Shown: one piece after another, positions 8,289-16,870 of the stretch | Layout: every line of letters starts with the position of its first letter | Numbering within the stretch: the stretch's first letter is position 1 | Assembly: GCA_963796565.1 (NCBI GenBank) | Contig: CAWCMA010000010.1 | Span: 185,981 to 249,980 of the forward strand | Length of the DNA stretch: 64,000 bases | Source of the DNA: JAKAVN01 sp963796565 | GTDB lineage: Bacteria > Desulfobacterota > Binatia > Binatales > Binataceae | Direction: 5' to 3' | Made by a program: the position numbers and the translations under genes | Notes under the pieces: model-generated | The model's database searches: none | What the model saw: the letters and a program-made list of their open reading frames with translations, nothing else | What the model was told of the DNA's origin: nothing

Positions 8289-9486
8289 CGCGTTGCCCGC
8301 CGATCCGGCGCGCGATCTGCACACTCCGCTGTTGCGGATGCAGATGGGCCCGTCGCATCCGGCGACTCACGGCACGGTCAAGATGGTGCTCGATCTCGAC
8401 GGCGAGCGCGTGGTCAAGGCCGACGTCCAGGTCGGCTATCTCCATCGCGGCTTCGAGAAGGAATGCGAGACCGGCTATTACTACCAGAACATCCCGTACA
8501 CCGACCGGCTCAATTACAGCTCGCCGATGCTCAACAACGTCGGCTATTGTCTGGCGGTCGAGAAGCTGATGGATCTGCGCACGCCGCCGCGCTGCGACTT
8601 CATCCGGGTGATCGCGGGCGAAATCTCGCGCATGAGCGATCATTACCTGTGCCTGGGCGCGATGGCGCTCGAGTTGGCGGCGATGACGCCGTTTCTCTAC
8701 CTGCTCGAGGCGCGCGAGTTGATGTGCGATCTGCTCGACGCGCTCTGCGGCGCGCGCGTCACCACCAACTATATCCGCATCGGCGGCGTCTCCGCCGACC
8801 TGCCCGAGGGCTTCGATCGCTTCGCCACCGAGCGTCTGGACCGTTCGCTCCACCTGCTCGGCGACGCCGACAAGCTGCTCACGCAAAATCCGGTTTTTCG
8901 CGATCGCGTCGAGGGCACCGGCCATCTGGCGCCCGAAACGCTGATCGCGCATGGCGTGACCGGTCCGCTCCTGCGCGCCGGCGGTGTGCCCTACGACGTG
9001 CGCCGCGTGCAGCCGTATCTCGTATACGGAGAGCTGGACTTCGACGTTCCGGTCGGCGAGCACAGCGATAACTTCGACCGCTACCTTGTGCGTCTTGAGG
9101 AAGTGCGCCAGAGCCGCCACATGATCGCGCAGTGCTTCGAGAAAATTCCCGCCGGACCCGTCAACTCCGATGACCCGCGCGTGCGCTGGCCGCGCAAGGG
9201 CAAGGTGTTCGGCCGCATGGAAGAACTGATCGACCAGTTCAAGCTGGTGACCGAAGGCGGACTCGTGCCGCCGGGCGAGGTCTATCACGCGGTCGAGGGC
9301 GCCAACGGAGAACTCGGGTTCTATATCGTGAGTGACGGCACCGGCAAGCCGTACAAGTGCCGATGCCGCGCGCCGAGCTTCTCCAACATGTCGGCGCTGG
9401 AGAAGATGATCACCGGCGGAATGTTGGCCGACGTGGTGCCGACTTTCGACTTGATCAACATGATCGGTGGCGAGTGCGACCGCTAG
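8248..9486 (+). CDS. nuoD: NADH-quinone oxidoreductase subunit D
   Basis: A 412-residue 49-kDa subunit, homologous to the large subunit of NiFe hydrogenases, that forms the quinone pocket with NuoB. The motif MGPSHPATHGTVK is near residue 35; His41 corresponds to His38 of Thermus Nqo4. Tyr90 in RLNYSSPML corresponds to Tyr87 there. Both quinone-head ligands are therefore kept, as is the C-terminal IGGECDR. The ATG at 8248 lies inside nuoC; a longer reading starting at 8146 gives non-family sequence. A 178-bp gap separates it from nuoEF. Confidence 0.95.
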   Translation: MPDREPPNRAVPTDALPADPARDLHTPLLRMQMGPSHPATHGTVKMVLDLDGERVVKADVQVGYLHRGFEKECETGYYYQNIPYTDRLNYSSPMLNNVGYCLAVEKLMDLRTPPRCDFIRVIAGEISRMSDHYLCLGAMALELAAMTPFLYLLEARELMCDLLDALCGARVTTNYIRIGGVSADLPEGFDRFATERLDRSLHLLGDADKLLTQNPVFRDRVEGTGHLAPETLIAHGVTGPLLRAGGVPYDVRRVQPYLVYGELDFDVPVGEHSDNFDRYLVRLEEVRQSRHMIAQCFEKIPAGPVNSDDPRVRWPRKGKVFGRMEELIDQFKLVTEGGLVPPGEVYHAVEGANGELGFYIVSDGTGKPYKCRCRAPSFSNMSALEKMITGGMLADVVPTFDLINMIGGECDR

Positions 9487-9538
9487 AGCGCCAAGTTGTG
9501 AATTCGTCCACCAGCGCTCAGCATTGGCCAGGTTCCCT

Positions 9539-9563
9539 CATCCTTCACTTCGTTCAGGATGAC
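9539..9563. repeat. Single copy of a dispersed intergenic repeat
   Basis: The gap between nuoD and nuoEF holds the 23-bp string TCCTTCACTTCG-TTCAGGATGAC (9541-9563), an imperfect palindrome. The same 23 bases recur at 53311-53333 as the right arm of a larger inverted repeat. Such GGATGAC-ended palindromes are common dispersed intergenic repeats in G+C-rich bacteria. It may form a hairpin in the nuo transcript. Confidence 0.6.
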
Positions 9564-9664
9564 TGAAAAGGCTGAAACGGAAGAGGCCGAAGACCGATAA
9601 CCGAAGCAGGATTTTATTCAACGAACTTGAGGCTTCTCACACCAGAGCACGGCTGTTGAACACG

Positions 9665-11455
9665 ATGGGCTTGTCGGCTGAAACGCAGGAAAAGATTCGC
9701 GCCGAGCAGGCGCGCTTTCCCAATCCGCGCGGCGCACTGCTGGCGGCGATCTATCTGGCCCGCGACGACCTGGGCGCGCTCGGCCCCGAGGCCTTCGCCG
9801 AGCTGGCGCCGCTGTTCGGGATGCACGCCAACGAGGTCGCCGAGGTCGCCTCGTTCTACTCGCTTTTCAACCTGCCCCGCGCGCAGGCGGTCATCCAGGT
9901 CTGCACCAACCTGCCATGCTGCCTGCGCGGCGCGCGCGGCGTGGTGCGCGAGCTCCAGCGCCGGCTCGGGATCAAGTCCGGCACCGCGACGCCCGACGGC
10001 CGCTTTGCGATCGCGGAAGTCGAATGTTTAGGTTCATGCGCGACCGCGCCGGTCTTGCAGGTAAACCGTAATCCGTACCTGGAAAACGTAACGCCGGAGT
10101 TCGCCGCGAGCCTGCTTGAATCGCCCGAAGTGGCGCGCGCGGCGTCTCGCCCCGCGCCGATCATCTCGCACGTTCCCGATGGCGTCGACGGTTACCTGCT
10201 GCCGCGCGGCGACGAGAAATGGCTGACGCTCGAGCAATATCGCGCCCACGGCGGGTTTGAAGCGCCGCCCAAGGCGGGTGCGATGGCGCCCAAGGACCTC
10301 GCCACGCTGGTAAAGGATTCCAACCTGCGTGGCCGCGGCGGCGCCGGCTTCGTCACCGGCCTGAAGTGGTCGTTCATGCCGCCGCGCGACGCGCGCCCGC
10401 GCTACCTCGCGGTCAACGCCGACGAGAGCGAGCCTGGCACCTTCAAGGACCGCCAGATCATGTCGCGCAATCCGTTCCTGCCGTTGGAGGGAATCATGAT
10501 CGCCGGGATGGCGATGGAGTCCACCGCGGCTTTCATCTACATCCGCGGCGAATACGTAGAGGAATTTGCGGTGATGAGCGCGGCGATCCGCTCGCTCTAC
10601 GAAGCCAAAATTCTCGGCGACAACGCGCTCGGGTTCAACCGCCGCTTCGACATCACCATCCAACAAGGCGCGGGCGCGTACATCTGCGGCGAGGAAAGCG
10701 GGATGCTGGAATCGATGGAAGGGCGCAAGGGCCAGCCGCGCAAGCGTCCGCCCTTTCCCGCGCAGGCCGGACTGTGGGGCCAGCCGACCACGGTCGACAA
10801 TGTCGAGACGCTCTCGCACGTGCCGTCGATCGTGATGCGCGGCGCGCAATGGTTCCTCGACGAAGGGGTCAAGAACGCCGCCGGGCACACGCTGTTCGGG
10901 GTGAGTGGTCACGTCAACAATCCCGGGATTTTCGAGCTCCGGCTGGGTGTGAAGCTGCGCGACCTCATTTATCAGTACGCCGGCGGCGTGCCCAGCGGGC
11001 GGCCGATCAAGGCGGTGATTCCGGGCGGCGTCTCGATGCCGGTGCTGCGCGGCGATCAGATCGACGTTGCGATGGATCACGAATCACTGCGCGCGGCCGG
11101 CACGCTGATCGGCACCGGCGGCGCGATCGTGATGGACGATCGCACGTGCATGGTGCGCACGGCGCTGGTGGTGGCGCGCTTTTTCGAGCACGAATCGTGC
11201 GGTCAGTGCACCCAGTGCCGCGAGGGCACCGGATGGACCTACAAGACGCTGCGCCGGATCGAAAGCGGCGCGGGCGAGCCGCAGGACCTCCAGACCCTGG
11301 CCGACACTTTCGATTTCATGGACGGCAAATGCATCTGCGCGCTCGCCGACGGCGCGTCGTGGGCCGCGCGCGCGTTCCTCAAGCAGTTCCGCGCCGACTT
11401 CGAGGCCCACATCGCGGAGCATCGATGCCCCTTCCCGGAGAGCTTCGAAGTATGA
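9665..11455 (+). CDS. nuoEF: NADH-quinone oxidoreductase NuoE-NuoF fusion
   Basis: A 596-residue fusion of the two NADH-oxidising subunits. Residues 1-155 are NuoE-like with the thioredoxin-fold 2Fe-2S ligands (VCTNLPCC and ECLGSC). From about residue 165 it is NuoF: the NADH-binding glycines in GRGGAGFVTGLKW, the FMN site in GAGAYICGEESG and the 4Fe-4S ligands in ESCGQCTQC and KCICAL. Separate genes are the usual arrangement. The start is uncertain: ATG at 9665 or TTG at 9656, neither with a clear ribosome binding site. It overlaps the next gene by 4 bp (ATGA). All NADH-site motifs are intact, so the complex should accept electrons from NADH. Confidence 0.93.
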   Translation: MGLSAETQEKIRAEQARFPNPRGALLAAIYLARDDLGALGPEAFAELAPLFGMHANEVAEVASFYSLFNLPRAQAVIQVCTNLPCCLRGARGVVRELQRRLGIKSGTATPDGRFAIAEVECLGSCATAPVLQVNRNPYLENVTPEFAASLLESPEVARAASRPAPIISHVPDGVDGYLLPRGDEKWLTLEQYRAHGGFEAPPKAGAMAPKDLATLVKDSNLRGRGGAGFVTGLKWSFMPPRDARPRYLAVNADESEPGTFKDRQIMSRNPFLPLEGIMIAGMAMESTAAFIYIRGEYVEEFAVMSAAIRSLYEAKILGDNALGFNRRFDITIQQGAGAYICGEESGMLESMEGRKGQPRKRPPFPAQAGLWGQPTTVDNVETLSHVPSIVMRGAQWFLDEGVKNAAGHTLFGVSGHVNNPGIFELRLGVKLRDLIYQYAGGVPSGRPIKAVIPGGVSMPVLRGDQIDVAMDHESLRAAGTLIGTGGAIVMDDRTCMVRTALVVARFFEHESCGQCTQCREGTGWTYKTLRRIESGAGEPQDLQTLADTFDFMDGKCICALADGASWAARAFLKQFRADFEAHIAEHRCPFPESFEV

Positions 11456-11871
11456 GCGGCAGTACGAGCGAAAATGTGAACGAACGTCCGGCCCGCAACG
11501 CAATCGTCGCCATCCTCGGCACGCCCGACCGTACCGAGGGCAGCCTCGACGATCCGCGCGAGCGCGAGGAGGACGGCGTGCGCTTCAACGAAAAATGGAT
11601 CTACACGCGTCTGCGCCGCGACCCCGCGGGCGCCGCGATGCGCACGGTCTACTGGATGCGTTACGACTTTCGCGGCACCGCCGTGCGCAACAGCGACGCC
11701 GAACCGTGGCGGCCCGACCTCGCGCTCGTCGAAGCCGCCGCGAAACGCGACGGACGCCTCCCGCCGCTCGATCCGTCGCGCAATCCGTCGCTTGAGCCGC
11801 GCGCCGCGTATCGCCCGGTCTCCGATCTTAAGGAGGCCGGCCTCGGCGGCGGCGTTCAGGATAAATCCTGA
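11452..11871 (+). CDS. Unknown 139-residue protein translationally coupled to nuoEF
   Basis: The start codon overlaps the nuoEF stop (ATGA), so translation is probably coupled and the product may act with the complex. It is hydrophilic and rich in Arg, Asp and Pro, has no cysteine pattern and no membrane segment. The middle part (FNEKWIYTRLRRD ... MRYDFRGTAVRNSDAEPWRPD) looks like a compact folded domain; the ends look disordered. I do not recognise a family. It could be an accessory subunit or assembly factor, on position alone. Confidence 0.7.
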   Translation: MSGSTSENVNERPARNAIVAILGTPDRTEGSLDDPREREEDGVRFNEKWIYTRLRRDPAGAAMRTVYWMRYDFRGTAVRNSDAEPWRPDLALVEAAAKRDGRLPPLDPSRNPSLEPRAAYRPVSDLKEAGLGGGVQDKS

Positions 11872-11936
11872 GCGGAAATGCCGCGCGCGCGGACTCGGTC
11901 AGAATACGAAAGCTTCGTGCAGCCTCACCCGGCGCC

Positions 11937-12839
11937 TTACTCGTGGCTCTGAGGCGGATTTCCCTTAAGCCGATAGACCATGCCGGTCTTGGTTGTCCCC
12001 AGCGACATCCACGGGCTCGCAATGTTCTGCAGCAGGATGAAGAACCGTCTGACGCGTTCGAGCGCCTTGTCGTGAAGATCGCTTCTGCGTTTGAACTTGC
12101 ATTCGAAAGCAAACTCCCCAATGAGCATCGTGTGATCGCCGCGCTCCCGCCATAGTGCGGCGTTCGACTTGGCGACGACTCCATTGCCGAAGTCCAGAAC
12201 GCCAAGATCCTGCAGCACCTCCTCGACAATCGTATGGTTGACCAGAAGGACCTTCTTGGCCGACTTCCCGAGGTGAGCGAGCGCAGGAAAAAACTCCGCC
12301 AGCTCCGCCATCGAAGCGCTATGCATCTCGCGCTGCAGCTCGAACTGAACATTGTGCGAATAGAGCAGACGAGCACCGCCGAGCTTGTCCTTGAGCGGTA
12401 ACGCTTCGGCCTTGAACTTGACCCGGTATTCAGCCGGGATATTCGGACGCACGTCCATCTCGGCCGCAAGCTGCAGGTCGGGATGACGGAACTTGAAAAC
12501 GATCTCCGGATTACCGACCGGAAAGCCGTCTTCATAAGTGATTCGCCGGCGCAGGATGAACGAATTGTTGTACAGGCTGAAGTCCCTGGTATCGAGGAAC
12601 ACTACCTCTCGGATGCGAGGCCGCACACCTTTGGAGCCTCGGGTCGAAAAATCGATATCCAGTTGCTCGGCGGCGCGGCGCACGAGTTTGCCAAAATCGT
12701 GAAAGGACGGAAGAGCGGTAAAGCGATCCGGTTTCAGGATCAGCTTGGACTCGAGATAGTGCACGGTGTCGAGCGGATGCCCATCACTATACGTTCCCGG
12801 CTTAAGTTTAGGGGTCGGTATCGCTCGTCGTGTTGCCAC
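11937..12839 (-). CDS. CYTH-like (triphosphate tunnel) domain protein
   Basis: A 300-residue soluble protein. Several short strands fit the CYTH/triphosphate tunnel fold: FLDTRDFSLYNNSFILRRR (the DT...LR.R pattern), PEIVFKFRH, AEMDVRP and a late EFAFECKFKRR, which alternate charged residues as expected for a barrel lining. That fold includes adenylate cyclases, thiamine triphosphatases and polyphosphate-related enzymes. The assignment is by pattern only and the substrate is unknown. It converges with the nuo cluster and follows an esterase gene on the same strand by 10 bp, so it may be co-transcribed with the esterases. Confidence 0.6.
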   Translation of the reverse strand: MATRRAIPTPKLKPGTYSDGHPLDTVHYLESKLILKPDRFTALPSFHDFGKLVRRAAEQLDIDFSTRGSKGVRPRIREVVFLDTRDFSLYNNSFILRRRITYEDGFPVGNPEIVFKFRHPDLQLAAEMDVRPNIPAEYRVKFKAEALPLKDKLGGARLLYSHNVQFELQREMHSASMAELAEFFPALAHLGKSAKKVLLVNHTIVEEVLQDLGVLDFGNGVVAKSNAALWRERGDHTMLIGEFAFECKFKRRSDLHDKALERVRRFFILLQNIASPWMSLGTTKTGMVYRLKGNPPQSHE

Positions 12840-12849
12840 GCGCGTCCCG

Positions 12850-13785
12850 TCAGGCGTCGAAGGCTTCTTGCAGCGCGGTGGCCGCCTCGATAATCGACTG
12901 GCGGCCCTTGTCCAGAATCGGCGCCATCCCGGTAAACGCGTGCGTCACGCCTTCGTAGCGTGTGCATTTGACCGCGACGCCGCAGCGTTTGAGGCGTGCC
13001 GCATATTCCTCGGCTTCGTCGCGCAGCGGATCGTACTCGGCGGTGACGATCAGCGCCGGCGGCAGGCCGCTTAAATCCTTGGCCACGCCGGGGCAGCAGT
13101 AGGGATTCGCGCGATCGCGCTCAGTGGACAGATAGTGATTCCAGAACCACTCCATGTCGGCGCGCGAGAGCAGATAGTAAGTGCCCGTGGAGTGGTTGCG
13201 ATGCGACGCCGTATCCATCGCGGCGTCGGTTGCGGGGTACCAGAGTACCTGGCAGGCCAGCCGCGGGCCGCGCCGGTCGCGCGCCATCATCGCGACCGCC
13301 GTCGCCAGCGTGGCGCCGGCGCTGGTGCCGGCGACCGCCAGGCGCGACGGGTCAGCTCCGATCGACGCGGCGTTGTTGGCAGTCCACGCGGTCGCCGCGT
13401 AGCAATCATCGGGGCCTGCGGGAAACCGATGCTCCGGCGCGAGCCTGTAGTCGACCGACACCACAACGCATCGCGCAGCATTAGCCAGAATCCGACATAC
13501 GGCGTCATGTGTGTCGAGATCGCCCACCACCCATCCGCCACCATGGAAAAAAACCACCGCGGGCAGCGGCCCGTCCGCGGTTGGGCGGTAAATGCGGACA
13601 GGAATCTCGCCGGTGGGGCCGGGAATGCTTCGGTTCTCGACGTGCGCGACCGGCTCCGGCGTGCCCATCGGGGGGCGCGTGCGCAGAAACTCTCGCGCCT
13701 GGGCGACGGTCATCTCGTGAAACGAGGGCATGCCAGCGGCGGCCGCCTTGTCGAGTATCACCTTCATCTGCGGGTCCAGTGGCAT
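12850..13785 (-). CDS. HSL-family alpha/beta hydrolase (GTSAG type)
   Basis: A 311-residue esterase of the hormone-sensitive-lipase family. The oxyanion motif HGGGW lies near residue 80, the nucleophile elbow is AGTSAGA near residue 150, and the acid and histidine are in EYDPLRDEAEEYA and YEGVTHAF. There is no signal peptide, so it acts in the cytoplasm. The next upstream gene is a clear paralogue with a GDSAG elbow, and the two share many blocks, so they are probably a tandem duplication that has diverged. The ester substrate is not evident. Confidence 0.9.
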   Translation of the reverse strand: MPLDPQMKVILDKAAAAGMPSFHEMTVAQAREFLRTRPPMGTPEPVAHVENRSIPGPTGEIPVRIYRPTADGPLPAVVFFHGGGWVVGDLDTHDAVCRILANAARCVVVSVDYRLAPEHRFPAGPDDCYAATAWTANNAASIGADPSRLAVAGTSAGATLATAVAMMARDRRGPRLACQVLWYPATDAAMDTASHRNHSTGTYYLLSRADMEWFWNHYLSTERDRANPYCCPGVAKDLSGLPPALIVTAEYDPLRDEAEEYAARLKRCGVAVKCTRYEGVTHAFTGMAPILDKGRQSIIEAATALQEAFDA

Positions 13786-13909
13786 ACTGCGGATTCCTCC
13801 CCGATGCGGGCGCTAGCGCGGCGGGGCGCGCGCGGCGCTAGACGCGATGTGGGGCGGGCGGCGGCGCGCTACGCGCGCCGCCGCCCGCCCCACTACTGCC
13901 GCTGCTGCA

Positions 13910-14848
13910 CTACTTCTTTAGCGCGGCCTTGAGCGCCGCGCCCATGTCCATGATCGACTTGCGCGCCTCATCCAGCACCGCCGCCATCAGCACGAAACCA
14001 TGCGTTACGCCTTCGTAGCGGATGCACTCGGTCTTGACGCCCGCTTCCTGCAAGCGCGCCGCGTAAGTCTCGCCCTCGTCGCGCAGCGGATCGAAACCCG
14101 CCGTCACCACCAGCGCCGGCGGCAGTCCGCGCAGGCTGTTGGCTTCGGCCGGGCACGCGTAGGGGTTGGTCTTGTCTTTGTCGTTGTTGAGATAATGCCC
14201 CCAGAACCAGATCATGTCCTTCTTTGACAAGATGTAGCCATCGTCCTGGAACTGCTGCTGCGAGGGCGTGTCGAGGGCCGCGTCGGTGGCGGGATAAATC
14301 AGGAGCTGGAAGGCGACTTTAGGGCCGCCGCGATCGCGCGCCATCAGCGCGACCGCTGCGGCGAGATTTCCGCCCGCGCTGTCGCCGCCGACCGCCACGC
14401 GCGCCGGGTCGCCGCCGATCGACGCGGCGTTTTTCGCCACCCAGTCGGTCGCGGCATAACAGTCCTCCGGACCCGCGGGAAATTTGTGCTCGGGCGCGAG
14501 CCGGTAGTCCACCGACACTGTGACGCATCCGGAGGCGTTGCACAGCGAGCGGCAGAACGTGTCCCACGACTCGATCGTGCCGATCGTCCATCCGCCGCCG
14601 TGAAAGTAGACCAGCACGGGAAACGGCGCGTTACCCGCGGGCGTATAGATTTGTACCGGGATTTGGCCGCCCGGCCCGGGGATGGAGCGCTTCTCGGATT
14701 TGGCCACCTTCTCGGGCGCGCTGTTGAATGGCTCCAGCAGCGCTGCGATTCCCTGCCGCGCTTGCGCCGGAGTTCCGAAATGGAACGGCTTGGCGCCGGA
14801 GGCGGCCGCCTGGTCAAGAATCGCCTTCATTTGGGGATGCAGCTGCAT
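13910..14848 (-). CDS. HSL-family alpha/beta hydrolase (GDSAG type)
   Basis: A 312-residue paralogue of the downstream esterase. It has HGGGWTIGTIESWD at the oxyanion site, GGDSAGGNLAAA at the nucleophile, and GFDPLRDEGETYA and YEGVTHGF carrying the acid and histidine. Substitution of Asp for Thr in the nucleophile motif places it in the other recognised subgroup of the family, which suggests a different substrate range from its neighbour. A G+C-rich gap of 124 bp separates the pair. Confidence 0.9.
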   Translation of the reverse strand: MQLHPQMKAILDQAAASGAKPFHFGTPAQARQGIAALLEPFNSAPEKVAKSEKRSIPGPGGQIPVQIYTPAGNAPFPVLVYFHGGGWTIGTIESWDTFCRSLCNASGCVTVSVDYRLAPEHKFPAGPEDCYAATDWVAKNAASIGGDPARVAVGGDSAGGNLAAAVALMARDRGGPKVAFQLLIYPATDAALDTPSQQQFQDDGYILSKKDMIWFWGHYLNNDKDKTNPYACPAEANSLRGLPPALVVTAGFDPLRDEGETYAARLQEAGVKTECIRYEGVTHGFVLMAAVLDEARKSIMDMGAALKAALKK

Positions 14849-14969
14849 GACATCAGCTCCTTGACGTGAAGTTCCGCGCGTTTTACTGGGACCTAGCGCG
14901 AACGCGAGGATAGCGCAATTCGCGAGCGCGGCCCAAGCGAAGGCGCTCGGGCTTGCCCACGGCGCATCG

Positions 14970-16490
14970 CTAGCGCCGCCAGGCGAGCAGCCGCGTAAGC
15001 AGGCGCTTGCGCGACGGAGTCAGGCGCGTGCGGTTGTAAGAGTCGGCGATCTTTTTGATCGCCTCGGACTGCGTCGGATAGGGATGAATCACCCCCGCGA
15101 TCCGCCCCAGCCCGATCCCGGCGGTTATTGCGAGCGTCAGTTCGGAGATGATCTCGCCGGCGTGAGCCGCGACCATCGTTGCGCCGACGATTTGGTCGCC
15201 GCCTTCGCGCATGTGCACTTTGGCGATTCCCGCGGTCTCGCCGTCCAGCACCGCGCGGTCCACCGTGCTCATCTCCTGCGTGAATGTCCGTATCGCAACG
15301 CCGCGCGCGGCGGCTTCGGCTTCGCCGAGTCCGACGTGGGCGATTTCCGGGTCGGTGTAGATGCACCAGGGAATCGTGAGCCGGCTTGCGCGGTCGCGTC
15401 CGAAGAACAGCGCGTTGCGAATTACGATCCGGGCATGCGCGTCGCTCAGATGCGTGAACTGAAGCGCGGAGCAGACGTCGCCGGCGGCGAAGACATGCGG
15501 GTTGCTGGTTTGCAGATAGTCGTCGACGCGCACGCCGCTTTTGCGGTCGTACTCGACCCCGGCGGCCTCGAGGCCGATCCCCTCGACGTTGGGCGCGCGC
15601 CCCGCGGTCACCAGGATTTCGTCGACTTCGATTTCACGCTGCGCGCCGCGATGCTCCAGGCTCACGATGCGGCTCGCGGCGCCCCTCCCGACGCTTGCGA
15701 CCTTGCATCCGGTGAGCAGCTCGACGCCTTCGCTGACGATTGCGCGCTCGACGATCGCGGCCGCGTCGCGGTCCTCGCGCGGCAGGATTTGCTCCAAGGC
15801 CTCCAGCAACCATACTTCCGAGCCGAAGCGCCGGAACGCCTGTGCCAGCTCGCATCCGATCGGCCCCGCGCCAATCACCGCAAGCCGCCGCGGCAATTCG
15901 GTCAGTGAGAAAACCGTTTCGTTGGTGAGAAACCCTGTTTCGGCGAGCCCCGGAATCGGCGGCGCGGCGGGTCGCGCGCCCGTTGCGACCAACGCGCGGC
16001 TGAAGTTGAGCCGCAGGCCCTCAACTTCGGCCGCGGCGCGTCCGAGGAATCGACCCTCGCCGAGAAAAACGTCGACGCCGAGACTCTTGAAGCGCGCGGC
16101 GGAGTCGTTGGCGCTCAATTCCGCGCGCAGCCGGCGCATCCGCTCCATCACCGCGCCGAATTCCGCACGCGCCGGATCGTTGGGCGCGATCCCGTAGCTT
16201 GCCGCGCGATTGATCGCGCCGCATACGCGCGAGGCGCGAATCAGCGCCTTCGACGGGACGCATCCGAAGTTCAGACAATCGCCGCCCATCAAGCGGCGCT
16301 CGACCAGTGCGACGCGCGCGCCCAGCCCCGCCGCGCCCGCCGCGGCGACCAGCCCTGCCGTGCCGGCGCCGATCACCACCAGGTTGTAGCGCGCCGCCGG
16401 TTCGGGGTTTACCCAGGCCTCCGGATGGACGTTGGCGAGAAGCTGCGCGTCGTACTCGTCCGCCGGTGCGAAGCGCGATGCGTCTGCCAT
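14970..16490 (-). CDS. FAD-dependent pyridine nucleotide-disulfide oxidoreductase (mercuric reductase-like)
   Basis: A 506-residue class I flavin disulfide reductase. The FAD site is VVIGAGTAGLVAAAG, the redox disulfide is Cys72/Cys77 in GGDCLNFGCVPSKA, the NAD(P)H site is VIGAGPIGCELAQA, and the second FAD motif ends in VFAAGDVC. The dimerisation end carries HPYPTQSEAIKKIAD. The architecture matches the mercuric reductase-like branch, but there is no N-terminal heavy-metal domain and no vicinal cysteine pair at the C-terminus, so true mercury reduction is unlikely. It is followed on the same strand by C-terminal hydrophobic and basic residues only. Partner and substrate are unknown. Confidence 0.88.
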   Translation of the reverse strand: MADASRFAPADEYDAQLLANVHPEAWVNPEPAARYNLVVIGAGTAGLVAAAGAAGLGARVALVERRLMGGDCLNFGCVPSKALIRASRVCGAINRAASYGIAPNDPARAEFGAVMERMRRLRAELSANDSAARFKSLGVDVFLGEGRFLGRAAAEVEGLRLNFSRALVATGARPAAPPIPGLAETGFLTNETVFSLTELPRRLAVIGAGPIGCELAQAFRRFGSEVWLLEALEQILPREDRDAAAIVERAIVSEGVELLTGCKVASVGRGAASRIVSLEHRGAQREIEVDEILVTAGRAPNVEGIGLEAAGVEYDRKSGVRVDDYLQTSNPHVFAAGDVCSALQFTHLSDAHARIVIRNALFFGRDRASRLTIPWCIYTDPEIAHVGLGEAEAAARGVAIRTFTQEMSTVDRAVLDGETAGIAKVHMREGGDQIVGATMVAAHAGEIISELTLAITAGIGLGRIAGVIHPYPTQSEAIKKIADSYNRTRLTPSRKRLLTRLLAWRR

Positions 16491-16496
16491 CGCGCC

Positions 16497-16835
16497 TCAC
16501 TCCCTTTGCCTGAAGCTATACTCGTGTAGCGGCGTGCAGACGGTGATTTCAAACTCGGCGTAAAAGGCCTGCCGTCCGCGCTCCTGGGCCTTGCGATGCT
16601 CGGGATTTTCCCGCCACTCGGCGAGTGCCTCCGCCGAAGCCCATTCGGTGATGCCGAGCATCTCGCCGTCATGGTTTTTGTATTCGCGGAAGGAAATGAA
16701 GCCCGGCAATGCGTTGACGATCTTGAGCATCCGGCCGGCGGTGGTGTTGTATTCCTCGCGCTCGGCCGCGCTCAGATTTCTCATACGAAAGCGAAAGATG
16801 CTGATCACGCGCTGGGGATTTTTTTGCTCGGCCAT
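16497..16835 (-). CDS. Antibiotic biosynthesis monooxygenase (ABM) domain protein
   Basis: A 112-residue dimeric alpha-beta barrel domain: MLKIVNALPGFISFREYKNHDGEMLGITEWASAE is the family's strand-helix core, given here as neighbouring blocks (LPGFISFREY, EMLGITEWAS), followed by WRENPEHRKAQERGRQAFY. The family covers heme-degrading and quinone-forming monooxygenases as well as simple antioxidant proteins. It starts 6 bp before the flavin oxidoreductase gene on the same strand, so the two are probably one transcript. Confidence 0.8.
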   Translation of the reverse strand: MAEQKNPQRVISIFRFRMRNLSAAEREEYNTTAGRMLKIVNALPGFISFREYKNHDGEMLGITEWASAEALAEWRENPEHRKAQERGRQAFYAEFEITVCTPLHEYSFRQRE

Positions 16836-16870
16836 CGCTATTTCCTCTTCACTGGGGACGCTCTGTCCGG

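Noticed and set aside
7582..9288. A 568-codon open frame antisense to nuoC and nuoD
   Set aside because: It is the mirror of highly biased G+C-rich coding DNA; the product has no domain, and nuoC and nuoD are certain.
10366..11451. Open frame in register with the small gene at 11452 but reading across nuoF
   Set aside because: The translated part over nuoF is arginine-rich noise; only the segment from 11452 is protein-like.
14970..16490. Mercury resistance by the flavin oxidoreductase
   Set aside because: No metal-binding N-terminal domain, no C-terminal cysteine pair and no mer genes nearby.
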